NCBI GenBank assembly: GCA_905221605.1
Contig: CAJNDS010000313.1
Coordinates: 321,478 to 385,477 of the forward strand
Source: Symbiodinium natans
Taxonomy: Eukaryota > Sar > Dinophyceae > Suessiales > Symbiodiniaceae
Direction of reading: 5' to 3'
DNA length: 64,000 nt
The notes beneath the pieces were generated by a model. That model did not search any database, had not been told where the DNA came from, and worked only from the letters and a program-made list of their open reading frames with translations. This document shows positions 1-10,528 of this stretch, in pieces. Each line of letters starts with the position of its first letter. Position 1 is the stretch's first letter. The translations under genes and the position numbers were made by a program.

Positions 1-596
1 GGGTTGGTGAACCCGAAATTACTAGACCCCTAAAACCGAAACCCCCACACCCAAAACCCCTTTGCCTGAAACGACCTGGTGATCCCTTCCCAGAGGAGAG
101 AAAACCCTGAGCCGGAAAGGTTTAGGGTTTAGGGCCCAGGGTTTGGGGTTTAGGACTAGCGTTTAGGCTTTGCACAGCTGCAGCATCAGTTGCTTCTCTT
201 ACGAAGCGCATCAACCCTCAACGGCTAGGCCCTTTGCCCTAAACCCTAAACCCTGAACCCTGAACCCTAAACCCTTGAGCCTAAAAGCCAGGACCCTAAC
301 CCCTGAAGCCTACTCATTAACCAATTAGTATAAGCCCCTTAAGTGCCCCAATATGGTTTTAAGTACAGTTACAAGGACAGTTATAGTTGGTTAATAAGCA
401 CCATGAACCTCCAAGTAGAACTCAGAAGACGTCGAATGTAAAGGCACCGAGGCATTTCCTTGTTTTGGGGTTTTAGGTGCTTCAAGGTTTTAGGGTTTGA
501 GGTTCAGGGTTTGAGGGTTAGGGTCTTAGGTGCTCTAAGGTTTCAGGGTTTGAGGGTTTCAGGTGCTTTAAGGTTTTAGGGCTGAGGGTCCGGGGT
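1..596. repeat. Degenerate TTTAGGG/CCCTAAA field
   Basis: Scattered single and short runs of CCCTAAA and TTTAGGG with many one-base variants (TTTGGGG, CCCTGAA). No gene is recognisable. A short inverted-repeat element of family B is embedded at about 311-416. Confidence 0.8.
311..416. mobile_element. MITE-like element, family B copy 1
   Basis: The copy contains the family B internal words GTATAAGCCCCTTAAGTG and AAGTACAGTTACAAGGACAG, and the right end ACCATGAACCTCCAAGTA. Other copies lie at 21964, 27385 and 63799. The right end is the inverse of the left end of the other copies (TACTTGGAGGTTCATGGT). No coding capacity. This copy has no array inside, so it serves as an uninterrupted reference. 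Confidence 0.55.
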
Positions 597-805
597 ATGT
601 ACAGGGATGTTAATAGGAACCCCAACCAGAGAAATAATCGGCATATACCTACCAGGGTCCCTTATTCTGTTATATTATATTCTGATTATATTCACCGTAT
701 AAACCCTTGTTATTATTCCCTGTATATTCCCTTTATATTCCTTTACATTCCTATTATATTCCCATTAGATTCCTGGGGTTCCCTTTTTGGGGTTCCCATC
801 AGGAT
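597..805. mobile_element. MITE-like element, family G copy 1
   Basis: AT-rich segment with inverted ends: AATAGGAACCCCAA on the left and TTGGGGTTCCCAT on the right. The interior is a run of degenerate ATTCCTATTATATTCCC words. A related element with the same right end lies at 5462-5610. The 75-residue open frame across it has low-complexity composition and is not considered a gene. Confidence 0.5.
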
Positions 806-827
806 CCTTCTAGTTGAGGGTTGAAGG

Positions 828-1094
828 TTGGGATGTTCTGCAATATACTAGCCGTCCTGAATTGGATTACAGTTGGGGGGGGGGTACCAGAATCTCTAAA
901 CCCTAAACCCTAAACCCTAAACCCTAAACCCTAAACCCTAAACCCTAAACCCTAAACCCTGAACCCTGAACCCTGAACCCTAAACCCTAAACCCCAAACC
1001 CTAAACCCTAAACCCTACACCCTAAACCCTATACCCTAAACCCTAAACCCTCTGAAGGACTGTTTCAGCATAAGGGGGGGCATCCCAAGTTGGA
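828..1094. mobile_element. MITE-like element, family A copy 1, split by a CCCTAAA array
   Basis: The left half (828-895) carries GTTGGGATGTTCTG and the AGTCC-like inner motif. The right half (1052-1094) carries GAAGGACTGTTTCAGCATAA and CATCCCAAGTTGG. Between them lies the CCCTAAA array at 896-1050. The intact family member at 22573-22676 shows that the two halves are normally contiguous. Confidence 0.6.
896..1050. repeat. CCCTAAA array
   Basis: About 22 heptamers, mostly perfect, with CCCTGAA and CCCTATA variants in the second half. It lies inside a family A element. A short second array follows at 1174-1246. Confidence 0.95.
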
Positions 1095-1266
1095 GGTTCA
1101 GGATTCCAAGAGGCTCTGAGAAGGCCAGGTCCAAGACTTTTCGATGCCGCCCGCACTTAGGCATCTGGGTAGGCCCTGAACCCTGAACCCTGAACCCTAA
1201 ACCCTAAACCCTAAACACTAAACCCTAAACCCTAAACCCTCTCTACCATATATATTGAAACTTTGA

Positions 1267-1745
1267 TTGAATCTCCGAATTTGGCAGCTTTTTTTCCGAG
1301 TTTGGCCGTTTTATTTTCCGAGTTTGGCCGCTTTTTTTAATTCCGAAATTGGCCGCTTTGTTTTCCGAACTTGGCCGTTTTTTGCTGTCTCAATTTGGCC
1401 GCTCTGTTTTCCGACGCTTCATTTTCCGAATTTGGCCGCTTTGTTGTCCGGATTTGGGCGCTTTATTGTCCGAATTTGGCCGCTTCATTTTCCGAATTTG
1501 GCCGTTTTGTTTTCCGAATTTGGCCGCTTCCTTTTTTTTTTCTCGAATTTGGCCGCTTCATTTTCCGAATTTGGCCGCTTCATTTTCCGAATTCGGCCGC
1601 TTTATTTTCCGAGTTTGGCCGCTTCATTTTCGAATTTGGCCGCTTTATTTTCCGAGTTTGGCAGCTTCATTTTCCGAATTCGGCCGCTTTATTTTCCGAA
1701 TTTGGCCGCTTTATTTTCCGAGTTTGGCCGTTTTTTTGTTTTCTC
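1267..1745. repeat. 22-bp minisatellite (CCGAATTTGGCCGCTT core)
   Basis: About 20 tandem copies of a ~22 bp unit, core TTTTCCGAATTTGGCCGC, with small indels. Because 22 is not a multiple of 3, all three + frames read through as cyclic permutations of the same peptide (FSEFGRF / FRIWPL / FPNLAA). The long overlapping open frames are therefore a product of the repeat and are not called as genes. Confidence 0.9.
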
Positions 1746-1835
1746 AATGTTGTGGGATTCTCTGGGTGGGTGTGTGTTATATCAGAGCCGTAAATAAAGC
1801 TTTACCATAAAGCTGCTCGACCCGGAGTGCTGAAC

Positions 1836-1999
1836 CCTAAACCCTAAACCCGAAACCCTAAACCCTAAACCCTAAACCCTAAACCCCAAACCCCAAACCC
1901 TAAGCCTTAAACCCTAAACCCTAAACCCTAAACCCTAAACCCTAAACCCTAAACCCTAAACCCTAAACCCTAAACCCTAAACCCTAGACCCTAAACCCT
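1836..1999. repeat. CCCTAAA array
   Basis: About 23 heptamers with a few CCCCAAA, CCTTAAA and CCCTAGA variants. It ends directly before the small ORF at 2004. Confidence 0.95.
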
Positions 2000-2003
2000 A
2001 GGC

Positions 2004-2096
2004 ATGAACAGCATCACAAACTGCGATGAGTTCCTGGCCACCGCCGGGAACTTACCTGTGCGATCGCGTCCTCGAAACCTAACCGCTAGAACCTGA
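2004..2096 (+). CDS. Exon-like island / 30-codon ORF
   Basis: ATG-initiated frame of 30 codons opening MNSITNCDEFLATAGN and closed by TGA. A CCCTAAA array ends just before it with CCCTAGGC and a TTTAGGG run follows. Composition is unlike the arrays. No family is recognised. It may be a first exon, with the real coding part ending near 2051, or chance. Confidence 0.3.
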   Translation: MNSITNCDEFLATAGNLPVRSRPRNLTART

Positions 2097-2129
2097 TTTA
2101 GGGTTTAGGGTTTCGGGTTTAGGGTTTAG

Positions 2130-2237
2130 GGCTACTAGGACCCGGAGTAGGCCTCTCTTTGGCTTGAGGTTCCTTTATAAGCCCCTGTAAACCCAAGAGG
2201 GCGCCCTTTCTATTCCCAGCTGACTCTTGGGTCTAGG
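2130..2237. mobile_element. Short repeat element, family F copy 1
   Basis: Contains ACTAGGACCCGGAGTAGGCC, CCCAAGAGGGCGCCCTTT and CTCTTGGGTCTAGG. The same word order is found at 41500-41618, and part of it at about 13010-13095. Non-coding, ~105 bp. Confidence 0.5.
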
Positions 2238-2550
2238 AACCCTAAACCAACCCAACCTGAAACTCATTCTCATCATCGTAAACCCTTTCTGCCCTATGAA
2301 CCCTACCTATATGCCCTATGAACCCTGTAAGCCTGAATAGCACTAGCAAGTGTTTCTGGCTTCGGGGGGTGGGGGGGGGGGCTCGGGGGGAGGAGGGGCA
2401 GTTCCAAGTCTTCCTCCGGCTTCCCATCTCGATTTAGGGTTTTGGTTTAAGGGTCTAGTGTTTAGGGTTTAGGGCCTTCAAATTGGCAGTCTTCTGGTCA
2501 GGGTCTGTGGTTTGGGTGTTTACCATGGTTTCAGGTCGAGGTCTTTGCAG

Positions 2551-2672
2551 AAAAGAGCTTGAGGCTTTGACTTTGCAGGCAGTCCTGCCAAGAGGCCGCA
2601 TCTTCACAGGGGGTTTCAAGCCGGATGTTCCTAGTTCGAACACTTGTGAAACGCCAGAAGCAGCCCCAACCC
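2551..2672 (+). CDS. Exon-like island, ~40 codons
   Basis: A good acceptor (GAGGTCTTTGCAG, ending at 2550) opens a frame containing KELEALTLQAVLPRGRIF and GGFKPDVPSSNTCETPEAAP. The frame then runs into a CCCTAAA array. No family is recognised. Here TTTAGGG is upstream and CCCTAAA downstream, the opposite of the common pattern. Confidence 0.35.
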
Positions 2673-2707
2673 TAAACCCTGAACCTCACAATCGAGTGCA
2701 CATGAAC

Positions 2708-2876
2708 TCTAAACCCTAAACCCTAAACCCTAAACCCTAAACCCTAAACCCTAAACCCTAAACCCTAAACCCTGCTGCTGGTTTGGGGTTTAGGGTTTGG
2801 GGTTTGGGGTTTAGGGTTTAGGGTTTAGGGAGTAGGGTTTAGGGTTTAGGGTTTAGTAGAGGTTAGGGTTTAGGGT
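2708..2876. repeat. CCCTAAA array followed by TTTAGGG array
   Basis: 2708-2772 is nearly perfect CCCTAAA and 2780-2876 is TTTAGGG with TTTGGGG variants. The two form a head-to-head inverted pair around a CTGCTGC spacer. The next island (2877-3092) holds nothing recognisable apart from C runs. Confidence 0.9.
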
Positions 2877-3092
2877 TGGGATTCCGAGGGTTCGGGGTTT
2901 TTGTGGGGCTCAGGGTATTGTGCCTTCAGGAGCTGAAGTGCTTGAAGGTTCCTTTTGGAGGTGGGGCTCTGAGTAGGCACATATAACTACACAGACTCCC
3001 AGAACTACCCATGAATTCCCCATCCCTCAGCCCTAAATACCCTGAATCCTAGAACCCCAGCCCCCCCTCCCCCCCCTGAACACACAAAAGCC

Positions 3093-3545
3093 CACCCTAA
3101 ACCCTAAACCCTAAACCCTAAACCCTAAACCCTAAACCCTAAACCCTAAACCCTAAACCCTAAACCCTAAACCCTAAACCCTAAACCCTAAACCCTAAAA
3201 CCCTAAAAACCCTAAACCCGAAACGAAACCCTAAACCCCTAAACCCTAAACCCTAAACCCTAAACCCTAAACTAAACCTAAACCCTAAACCCTAAACCCT
3301 AAACCCTAAACCCTAAACCCTAAACCCTAAACCCTAAACCCTAAACCCTAAACCCTAAACCCTAAACCCTAAACCCTGAACCCTGAACCCTGAACTCTGA
3401 ACCCTGAACCCGAAACCCGAAACCCTAAACCCTAAACCAAAAAACCCTAAACGCTAAACCCTAAACCCTAAACCCTAAACCTTAAACCCTAAACCCTAAA
3501 CCCTAAACCCTAAACCCTAAACCCTAAACCCTAAACCCTGAACCC
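3093..3545. repeat. Long CCCTAAA array
   Basis: About 450 bp, one of the two longest arrays in the window. Mostly perfect, with short tracts of CCCTGAA and CCCGAAA and a few length variants (CCTAAAA, CTAAACTAAACC). Confidence 0.95.
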
Positions 3546-3560
3546 TAAAGGTCTTCACAG

Positions 3561-3640
3561 AGTGTTGCACCGAAGAATGCGACGGGGGTGATGCGGTGAT
3601 CGGCGCCATCGTGGGCGTCGTGGTGACGGGGCTGATCTGA
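3561..3640 (+). CDS. Terminal exon-like island, hydrophobic C-terminus
   Basis: After the acceptor GTCTTCACAG, a 25-codon frame begins CCTEECDGGDAVIGAI, continues as a hydrophobic Val/Gly stretch of membrane-segment character, and ends in TGA. CCCTAAA lies 5' and TTTAGGG lies 3'. No family is recognised. It may be the last exon of a small membrane protein. Confidence 0.4.
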
Positions 3641-3745
3641 TCCTTGGCCATGTGAGGGTTTAGGGCTTGGGCTGCAGGGTTTAGGGTTTGGGGTTTAGGG
3701 TTTAGGGTTTAGGGTTTAGGGCCAAGTTTAGGGATTAGGGTTTAG

Positions 3746-4205
3746 GGGGGGTTCATGGCGGCAAGCAGAAATGAGTCGAGGGGCAGGTTTGTAGCGCTCT
3801 CTCTCTATATGTATATATATATATATATGTGGGCATATGTATCTGCGTGTATATGTATATACATGTGGAGAAGAAGCTCTGCGCGATCGGACATGAATTC
3901 AAGTCTTGCTTCTATGCCCAAAAGCACGAAAACCGTTGACGCTTTACCGTCCATACTCAAAAAGACAACAAGCTAAGATCGGTAAGTCGCTGGCGGGGGT
4001 GGGCGGGGAGGAGCTTATACGTAAATACATGTACATATGCCTGTCTGTCTGTCTGTCTGTCTGTCCGTCGGGGTGTCTGTACATATATGTATTTATATAT
4101 GCACATGCACGCGGAGCCTGGGGTTGTGTGTCTTTTGCATAGTTCAGTTTCGTGTGTTCGGGTCCCAAACGCAAACCCGTCCCGTGCAATTGTCCCAATC
4201 TCCCC
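3746..4205. other. Simple-sequence island
   Basis: Contains (TA)n near 3807-3830, a tandem CTGT run at about 4042-4070 and further TATATG words. Short open frames here are Tyr/Ile- or Cys/Val-rich products of these microsatellites. No gene is called. Confidence 0.6.
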
Positions 4206-5690
4206 TAAACCCTAAGCCCTAAACCCTAAACCCTAAACGCTAAACCCTAAACCCTAAACCCTAAACCCTGAACCCTAAACCCTAAACCCTAAACCCTAAA
4301 CCCTAAACCCTAAACCCTGAACTCTAAACCCTGAACCCTAAACCGTAAACCCTAAACCCTAAACCCTAAATCCTACTTCAGCCCCTGAGATCCTAAAGCC
4401 CTAACGCTCCGGACTTGTTCGAGAGCCACGGTTCAAGGATCAGTGCCCTTTGCCCAGAAAGCAAGGCTTTTGAGTTAAGAGTTCAGCATTTCGGTTTTGG
4501 GTTTTGGGGTCTTATGGTGTTGGGTTTTCAGGAGATGTAGGGGGCCCTTAGAGCAAAGGCATGTGCGGATGCTTCATCGCCTTCAACATCATGAAGAAGG
4601 CCTGCAGAGAAGAGCCATTCAAAGCCCGTAGCCCAAAGCTCGAAGCTCCGATTTCCCGAAGCCCCGAAAGCTTCAAATCCATAGTCCTAGGCCCAAAGCC
4701 CTGAAACCCTCACCTACTTTTCCCTTCAACCGTGACCCTCCTTAACCTCCCAAACCCTACACCCTAAGCCCTCAACCCTCAAACCCTAAACCCTAAACCC
4801 TAAGCCCTAAACCCTAAACCTTAAACCTAAACCCTAAGCCGTAAACCCTAAACCCCAACCGGAGCCCTGAAAGAACATGGGGAGCATCCCCCATGTCTTG
4901 AGGGCGCCCCTTGCACGTGCGTGGGTCCTGGTAAGTAGGCTTTCGCGGTTTGGGGGTTAGGGTTTTAGGGTTTAGGGTCTAGGGTCTAGGGTTTCGGGCT
5001 TAGGGTTTAGGGTTTAGGGTCTAGAGTTGGTTTAGGGTTTGGGTTTAGGTCTTAGGGGTGCTTCTAAGTAGGGTTACAAGGAGGGTAAGTATGGTTCGAA
5101 CCTTACTTAGGGTACTTGTAAGCCTAAAACCCTAAACCCTGAGCCCTAAAGCATAAACTCTAAACCCTAAGCACTAAACCTAGCTACGCCGTTCCGATCT
5201 TATAGCTCCTTAGCTCGGGAGATACGGTTTAGGGCTAGGCGCTGGGGTTTAGGGTTTAGGGCTAGGGTTTAGGGTTTCCGTGTGTTGGGGCGTTGTGGGT
5301 TTGGGCTCCCAATCCGCTGGCAAGGCTGGCGCATCTGTGCAGGGCATGGGCGAGGCGCGCCGAACGGGCGGCTTGCAGCCCTTTGCACATTCTGAAAGGG
5401 TTTAGGGTTTAGGATTTAGGGTTTAGGGTTTTGGGTTTAGGGTTTAGGGTTCGGGTTTCTTAAAGGGACTTTTTATGGGAACTCTGAACAGGGAGCCCCA
5501 AGAATAGAGTGGGAATGTAAAGGGTATATGCGGACCTGGTAGGTATATTCCTATGTCGTTTCTACTGTGTTCTTGGGCTTCCCTTTTTGGGGTTCCCATG
5601 AAAGTCCCAGCGTTTTTCATGTTTTCTCAGCTCCCAACCTGCCAGTATCGAACCCTAAACCGTAAACCCTAAAGAAGCCCCGGCTCGCCC
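4206..5690. repeat. CCCTAAA array and degenerate islands
   Basis: A CCCTAAA array at 4206-4375 is followed by islands at 4376-4745 and 4860-5450 with broken TTTAGGG and CCCTAAA tracts. Short coding-like bits occur, for example MCGCFIAFNIMKKACRE near 4561 and a Gly/Arg-rich stretch near 5310-5395. They are too short to call. A family G element lies at 5462-5610. Confidence 0.7.
5462..5610. mobile_element. MITE-like element, family G copy 2
   Basis: The inverted ends are AAGGGACTTTTTATGGGAAC on the left and GGGGTTCCCATGAAAGTCCC on the right. The interior has GGTATATGCGGACCTGGTAG, which mirrors the first copy at 597-805. About 150 bp, non-coding. Confidence 0.55.
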
Positions 5691-5693
5691 TAG

Positions 5694-5785
5694 AGGCAGA
5701 GGGTGGTTCCCCTGTGCCGTACGGGTCGCAGCCGCCGGCCTATGGCATGCAGCCAAGCTACGGCCAGCAGCCCGCCGCAGAAAGA
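5694..5785 (+). CDS. Exon-like island, Pro/Gln/Tyr-Gly-rich
   Basis: Frame reading EGGSPVPYGSQPPAYGMQ, then PSYGQQPAAE. This is a low-complexity P-x-Y-G-Q composition typical of intrinsically disordered tails. Upstream is a short CCCTAAA run ending in CCCTAG; downstream is TTTAGGG-type repeat. No family is identified. Confidence 0.35.
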
Positions 5786-6034
5786 GTTAGGGTTTATGGT
5801 TTAGGGTTTATGGTTTAGGGTTTAGGGTTTAGGGTTGAAGGTTTTGAGTTTAGGGTTCAGGTCTTAGGGCTTTAGGATTTTGGGTTTAGGGTTTTGGGTT
5901 TAGGGTGTAGGGTTTAGGGCTTAGGGTACCCGGTGCTAGCTCATTACCTACGACTCCATTAACGCCCCCGAGTAACTTAATGGTTCGCCCTTCTATGTAA
6001 CCCCAGAAACCATTTCGGGGCCGTGTTTTTACTT

Positions 6035-6185
6035 AGGGTATACAAGGAGGGACCCCTAGAAGGGACCGCAATCTTATTCACCATATAACCCCTATACATA
6101 CGTCATATAGTCCCTATATGCTTGGGTAGCCCCTACATTACCCTATACTACCCCAAAGATCCCTTGTAAGGGTCCCTCCTTTAGT
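6035..6185. mobile_element. MITE-like element, family H
   Basis: Inverted ends AAGGAGGGACCCCTAGAAGG on the left and CTTGTAAGGGTCCCTCCTT on the right flank a C/T/A-rich interior with CCCTATA words. No second copy was found by eye. The following 6186-6465 is G/T-rich degenerate sequence without a gene. Confidence 0.5.
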
Positions 6186-6465
6186 CCCTTGATTTACCGT
6201 CGGGTTCGGAAAGCTTAGGGGCTTGCGGGTTGAGGGCTTTGAGTTTGCTCGGGTTGTTACGGCTTGTGTGGTTCGAGGTTGAGAGCTTGGTGCGTTTTTC
6301 CGGGTTTAGGGTCTTGAGGGTTTGTAGGGCTTCTTGGGTTTAAAAGTTTACGGGTGAGTTGTTTTGAGGTCGTTTAGGGGTTTATGCGGCTGTTCGGGTT
6401 TGAGGGCTAATTTGTCAAGGGCACATTTTTGCAGGTTTAGGTTTTGAGGACCCTTAACTTAAACA

Positions 6466-8113
6466 CCAAACCCTAAACCCTAAACCCTAAACCCTAAACC
6501 CTAAACCCTAAACCCGAAACCCTAAACCCTGGTAGCAGGGAGGCTTTTGGGCTCGGGACAGTGGGCGCATTCAAACAGCCTCTGCCCCCAAACCCTGAAA
6601 CCGTCCTTGGAGCAAGGGCAGTTGTTCATAAGAATGCAGCTTCAAGTGAACCCTAAACCCTAAACCCACAGCCCTAAGACCCCGAAACCGCACCCTACAC
6701 ACCCGAACCCGAAACCCTCAGCCCGAAACCTGAAACTGCCCCAAACCCTAAACCCTAAACCCTAAACCCTGAACCCTGAACCCTGAACCCTGAACCCTAA
6801 ACCCTAAACCCTGAACCCCAAACCGAAACACCCTAAAAGACCCCGGGAGCCCTGAGGACTGTACCATACGGAGGTGCCTACCAGGTACCAGGCCCTGTGC
6901 GTGCGTGGAGGGCAAAGGGGCCGTAGGTTGGAGTTTAGGGGTTTAAGGGTTTACAGGGGTTCAGGGTTTAGGGTTTTTGGGGTTTGGGGTTTGGGGTTTA
7001 GGGTTTAGGGTTTAGGGTGTAGGGTGTAGGGTTTAGGGTTTAGGGTTTAGGGATTGAGGCTTGGGGTTAGGGTTTAGGGCTTAGGGTTTCCGCAGTTTAG
7101 GGATTAGGGGTTAAGGTTTATTCGGGTTAGATCAAGGTCTTGGTACGATCTAGGGCTTCGTAGAAATTCAGGCTTAGGCAACCCAATAGTTTTTAGGGCT
7201 CATTTGGGAGGATTCAGTGCTAGTCCGGGTTTTTTAAGGCTTAGTTTTTTTGCGTTAGACGAAACAGGGTATCCTTCAGGCTACTGAGGATTCCTATTAA
7301 CCCGAAACCCGTTCAGCAGTTTCAGGGCTTAAGACCTAGTTGGGATGTGGGATTTGTAAGGCGGGGGCTTTAGGGTTTAGAGTTTGCTTGCGGTGTATGG
7401 TTTAAGGTTGAGGGTTCAGGCACTGTGCTTGAGGATTTAGGATTTAGGCTTTAGGCTTTCGGGTCTAACGATCAGTGTTTACGTTTCAAGGCCTTTCAGG
7501 CCCCCCCCCCCCCCCCCTAGACGATTCTATTCAGCCCCTCCCAGCAGTAGGGTAATGATGCATCAGGGCATCAGGGGCTTTGTTTTTGTAACGGAAGGGG
7601 ATCACCGGGGTCATTGAGGGTGTAAGGTTTAGGAGTAAAGCAGGTTTGCTTCAGGTCTTAAGGGGAAGGCACTAGCAAGCCCCTCGGCCTCACGCAAATT
7701 CGACCCACAGCCCTCCAACTCGGAATTTCCCCCAAATACGCTCAACACTTACTCATATATGCTGATGCGCTTATGTCTCGACCGACACCCACTAGACCCC
7801 CAACCCCTAAACGTTTTGAAACGCTCAGCTCTGCACATTCCGCTCTAAACCTGAACCCCTCAACCCACCCAAATCCCCAAACCCCAAGTAAGCCGTAAAC
7901 CCCGCATCCCCCCAAGCCCTGCAAACCCTCTAGACCCCTGCAAACCCTATGAGCAACCCTCTAAACCCCACCCGAAAACCCTTAAAACCCATAAAGCCCC
8001 CAAGCCCCAATCCCCAAGCCCCAAACCCCAAACCCCAAACCCCAAAACCCAAACCCCAAACCCTAAACCCTAAACCCCAAACCCTAAACCCTAAACCCCA
8101 GAAGACCCCAAAA
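6466..8113. repeat. Mixed arrays and degenerate sequence
   Basis: CCCTAAA runs at 6466-6530 and 6740-6810 and TTTAGGG runs at 6960-7090. A G/T-rich degenerate island at 7090-7500 precedes a long C run near 7501-7516. From 7984 the repeat is mainly CCCCAAA. No gene is called, although a short Tyr/Gly-containing frame lies near 6855-6930. Confidence 0.7.
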
Positions 8114-8182
8114 GGACAAACCGCGGGCTTCGCACAGGGACAAGTGGTCCAGGGCCAGGTCGTAGGCCGACTCGCTGGCTGA
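8114..8182 (+). CDS. Exon-like island, Gln/Gly/Val-rich
   Basis: 22 codons containing TAGFAQGQVVQGQVVGRLAG, then TGA. CCCCAAA/CCCTAAA lies 5' and a TTTAGGG array (8193-8283) lies 3'. The peptide has an internal GQVV repeat. Function unknown. Confidence 0.3.
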   Translation, partial: GQTAGFAQGQVVQGQVVGRLAG

Positions 8183-8586
8183 AATGGACTCGGGGTTTAG
8201 GGTTTAGGGTTTAGGGTTTAGGGTTTAGGGTGTAGGGTGTAGGGTGTAGGGTTTAGGGTTTAGGGTTTAGGGTTTAGGGTTTATTGAAACTATTCAGGGT
8301 TCAGGTCCGGGGAAAGTTTCGAGGTGTTTGGAGTACAGGGGCTTGCGGGTTCAGGGTTTAGGGTTCGGGTTTCGGGTTCAGGGTGTCGAGGTTAAGCCCG
8401 CACCTGGCTGCTGTGGCATTTCGAGAAAGGAAGGGCTGTGGTCATTGAAATGCCCCCCCCCCCCCCCGCGGGGGATTCGATAATTTCAAAACAGTCGGGT
8501 AACCCTAAGGCCCATTATTGCTTACATCTGTGGAGAAAGGACCGGGGGCCCACCATAAACCCTAAACCCTAAACCCGAAACCCTAA

Positions 8587-8680
8587 ACCCTAAGCCCTAA
8601 GCCCTAAGCCCTAAGCCCTAAGCCCTAAGCCCTAAGCCCTAAGCCCTAAGCCCTAAGCCCTAAGCCCTAAACCCTAAACC
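8587..8680. repeat. CCCTAAG variant array
   Basis: About a dozen consecutive heptamers with AAG in place of AAA, flanked by ordinary CCCTAAA. Local spread of one variant suggests expansion within the array after it formed. Confidence 0.9.
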
Positions 8681-8689
8681 CTCAACCCT

Positions 8690-9580
8690 AAACCTGCAAG
8701 CTATCTGCCTTTGCACATTCCCTGCTGAGAACTAGGGAGCTAAACCTAAAGGCTCAGCCACGGCTTCGTGAAGGGTTTAGATTTTAGGTTTTAGGTTTTA
8801 GGTTTAGATTTTAGGGTTTAGGGTTTAGTTTTTAGGGTTTAGAAGACGGGTGGGGGTCGTTGAAGGGGAAGGGATCCCACGAAGTCCTGAATATCTACGC
8901 TGGGAGTTTTGGGCGGGCAGGGCGGCAGGGAGCGCCCTGAAAACCAGATCTCGTTCACAAAACAAGGAGGGCTGTCCTCCCCTAAACCCTAAACCCCAAA
9001 CCCCAAACCCCAAACCCCCCAAACCCCAAACCCCAAACCCCAAACCCCGAACCCTAAACCCTAAACCCCACACCCTAGAACCTAAGCCCCAAACACTTCT
9101 AGGTAAGCTGCGTAAACCTGAAACCCCAAGCTTGGAACATCCCGAGCCTGCGGGTCAGGCTACCAGAACAAGGCAGCCTAAGCGGCTCAGGCCTCCAACA
9201 GACGCGAGGTTTAGGGTTTAGGGTTTAGGGTTGAGGGTTTAGGGTTTAGGGTTTAGGTTCTAGGTTTTAGGTTTTAGAGTTCGAACTGGAGTTCCAAGCA
9301 AGGTCTTTAGGCTGTAGGGCTTAGGCTCGAAAGGTTAATCTATGGAGTCCTTCGTGGATTTGTTGGGGTACGCCCGAAAGCCTAAACCCTAAACCCTAAC
9401 CCTAAACCCTAAACCCTAAACCCGAGACCCTGAAACCCTAAACTCTAAACCCCACACCCCAAACCCTAGCCCCGAACCCTAAGGTTGTAAAAGAAATCCT
9501 AAGGGTTGAGAAGCGGTCCTGTTTTTTTTTTTGAGGGCGCCGGGGGCCAGGATTCTGTGGTTCAGGAGTTTAGAGGGTGT
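8690..9580. repeat. Arrays with anonymous islands
   Basis: Islands at 8690-8780, 8845-8980 and 9100-9210 lie between CCCCAAA, CCCTAAA and TTTAGGG runs. Open frames exist but mix array-derived PKPQTPNPKP peptide with anonymous sequence. No gene is called. Confidence 0.6.
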
Positions 9581-9581
9581 A

Positions 9582-9665
9582 AGTTGGGATGTCCCCCTTA
9601 TACTAGCAGTCCGTAATCGGGATTATAATATTTCAGAGGGGTGCTAGAATCCCTGTTAAGGACTT
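9582..9665. mobile_element. MITE-like element, family A copy 2 (truncated)
   Basis: Starts AGTTGGGATGTCCCCCTTAT, then CTAGCAGTCCGTAATCGGGA, and runs through CTAGAATCCCTGTTAAGGAC. The right inverted end seen in the copy at 22573 is missing. Confidence 0.55.
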
Positions 9666-10140
9666 TCAAGGCTTAGGGCTTAGGGCTAGTGGTTTTTACG
9701 AGGTTTTGGGGGGGATTCTGGAGGTTAGAGGATTTCGGGGCGCGGGTGTCTTGGGTTTTGGGGTTTAGGGGGCTTCGGGCATAGGGTTATCAAGTTTTGT
9801 TGTTGCGGGGGGCTTAGGGTTTAGGGTTTAGGGTTTAGGATTTCGGGTTTAGGGCGCAGGGTTTAGGGTTTAGGGGAGATTCGCGGTGGGCGTCAGACTC
9901 GAGAGTGCAGCCTTTGAAGGTTTAGGGCTTCAGAGGGGTATTAGGGCTTAGGGCTTAGAGTTTAGGGCTTTACAGGTTCAGGGTTTAGGGCTTTACAGGT
10001 TCAGGGTTTAGGGCTTAGGGCTTAGAGTTTAGGGCTTTACAGGTTCAGGGTTTAGGGCTTAGGGCTTGGAGTTTAGGGCTTTACAGGTTCAGGGTTTTCG
10101 AGCTAAGAAGGTTTTGGGGTTTTTAGGGAGTTGGTTAAGG
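9666..10140. repeat. Degenerate TTTAGGG field with higher-order repeat
   Basis: TTTAGGG-derived sequence. A compound unit (GAGTTTAGGGCTTTACAGG, then TTCAGGGTTTAGGGCTT) recurs three to four times at about 9957-10098, showing secondary tandem duplication. No gene. Confidence 0.75.
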
Positions 10141-10235
10141 GGCTTCATGTTGCTCTCGGTCCCCCCCCCCCCAACCCCAAACAATTGGGAGTTTCCGGGC
10201 TTTGCAACTCTACACCCAAAGCACCCTACACCTGA

Positions 10236-10348
10236 ACCCTAAACCCTAAACCCTAAACCCTAAACCCTAAACCCTAAACCCTAAACCCTAAACCCTAAAC
10301 CCTAAACCCTAAACCCTAAACCCTAAACTCTAAACCCTAAACCCTAGA
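10236..10348. repeat. CCCTAAA array
   Basis: About 16 nearly perfect heptamers, ending eight bases before the exon-like island at 10357. Confidence 0.95.
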
Positions 10349-10356
10349 CTGCGCAG

Positions 10357-10435
10357 AAGCCGATTTTTTGCCGACGTGCTCCTGGAGACCATGGTTGGTC
10401 CATGGCAGTTGGCTGTGGGAGCCCTTCAGCTGTGA
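10357..10435 (+). CDS. Terminal exon-like island
   Basis: The acceptor CTGCGCAG ends at 10356. The frame then reads SRFFADVLLETMVGPWQLAV, GALQL and TGA (25 codons), with strongly coding-like composition. It is flanked tightly by CCCTAAA 5' and TTTAGGG 3'. No family is recognised. Confidence 0.45.
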
Positions 10436-10443
10436 ATCCAGTT

Positions 10444-10528
10444 GTTTAGGGTTTAGGGTTTAGGGTTTAGGGTTTAGGGTTTAGGGTTTAGGGTTTAGGG
10501 TTTAGGGTTTAGGGTTTAGGGTTTAGGG
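10444..10528. repeat. TTTAGGG array
   Basis: Twelve perfect heptamers. With the array at 10236-10348 it forms a divergent inverted pair around the exon-like island. Confidence 0.95.

Noticed and set aside
1267-1810. Three overlapping 140-176 codon ORFs
   Set aside because: Cyclic readings of the 22-bp minisatellite.
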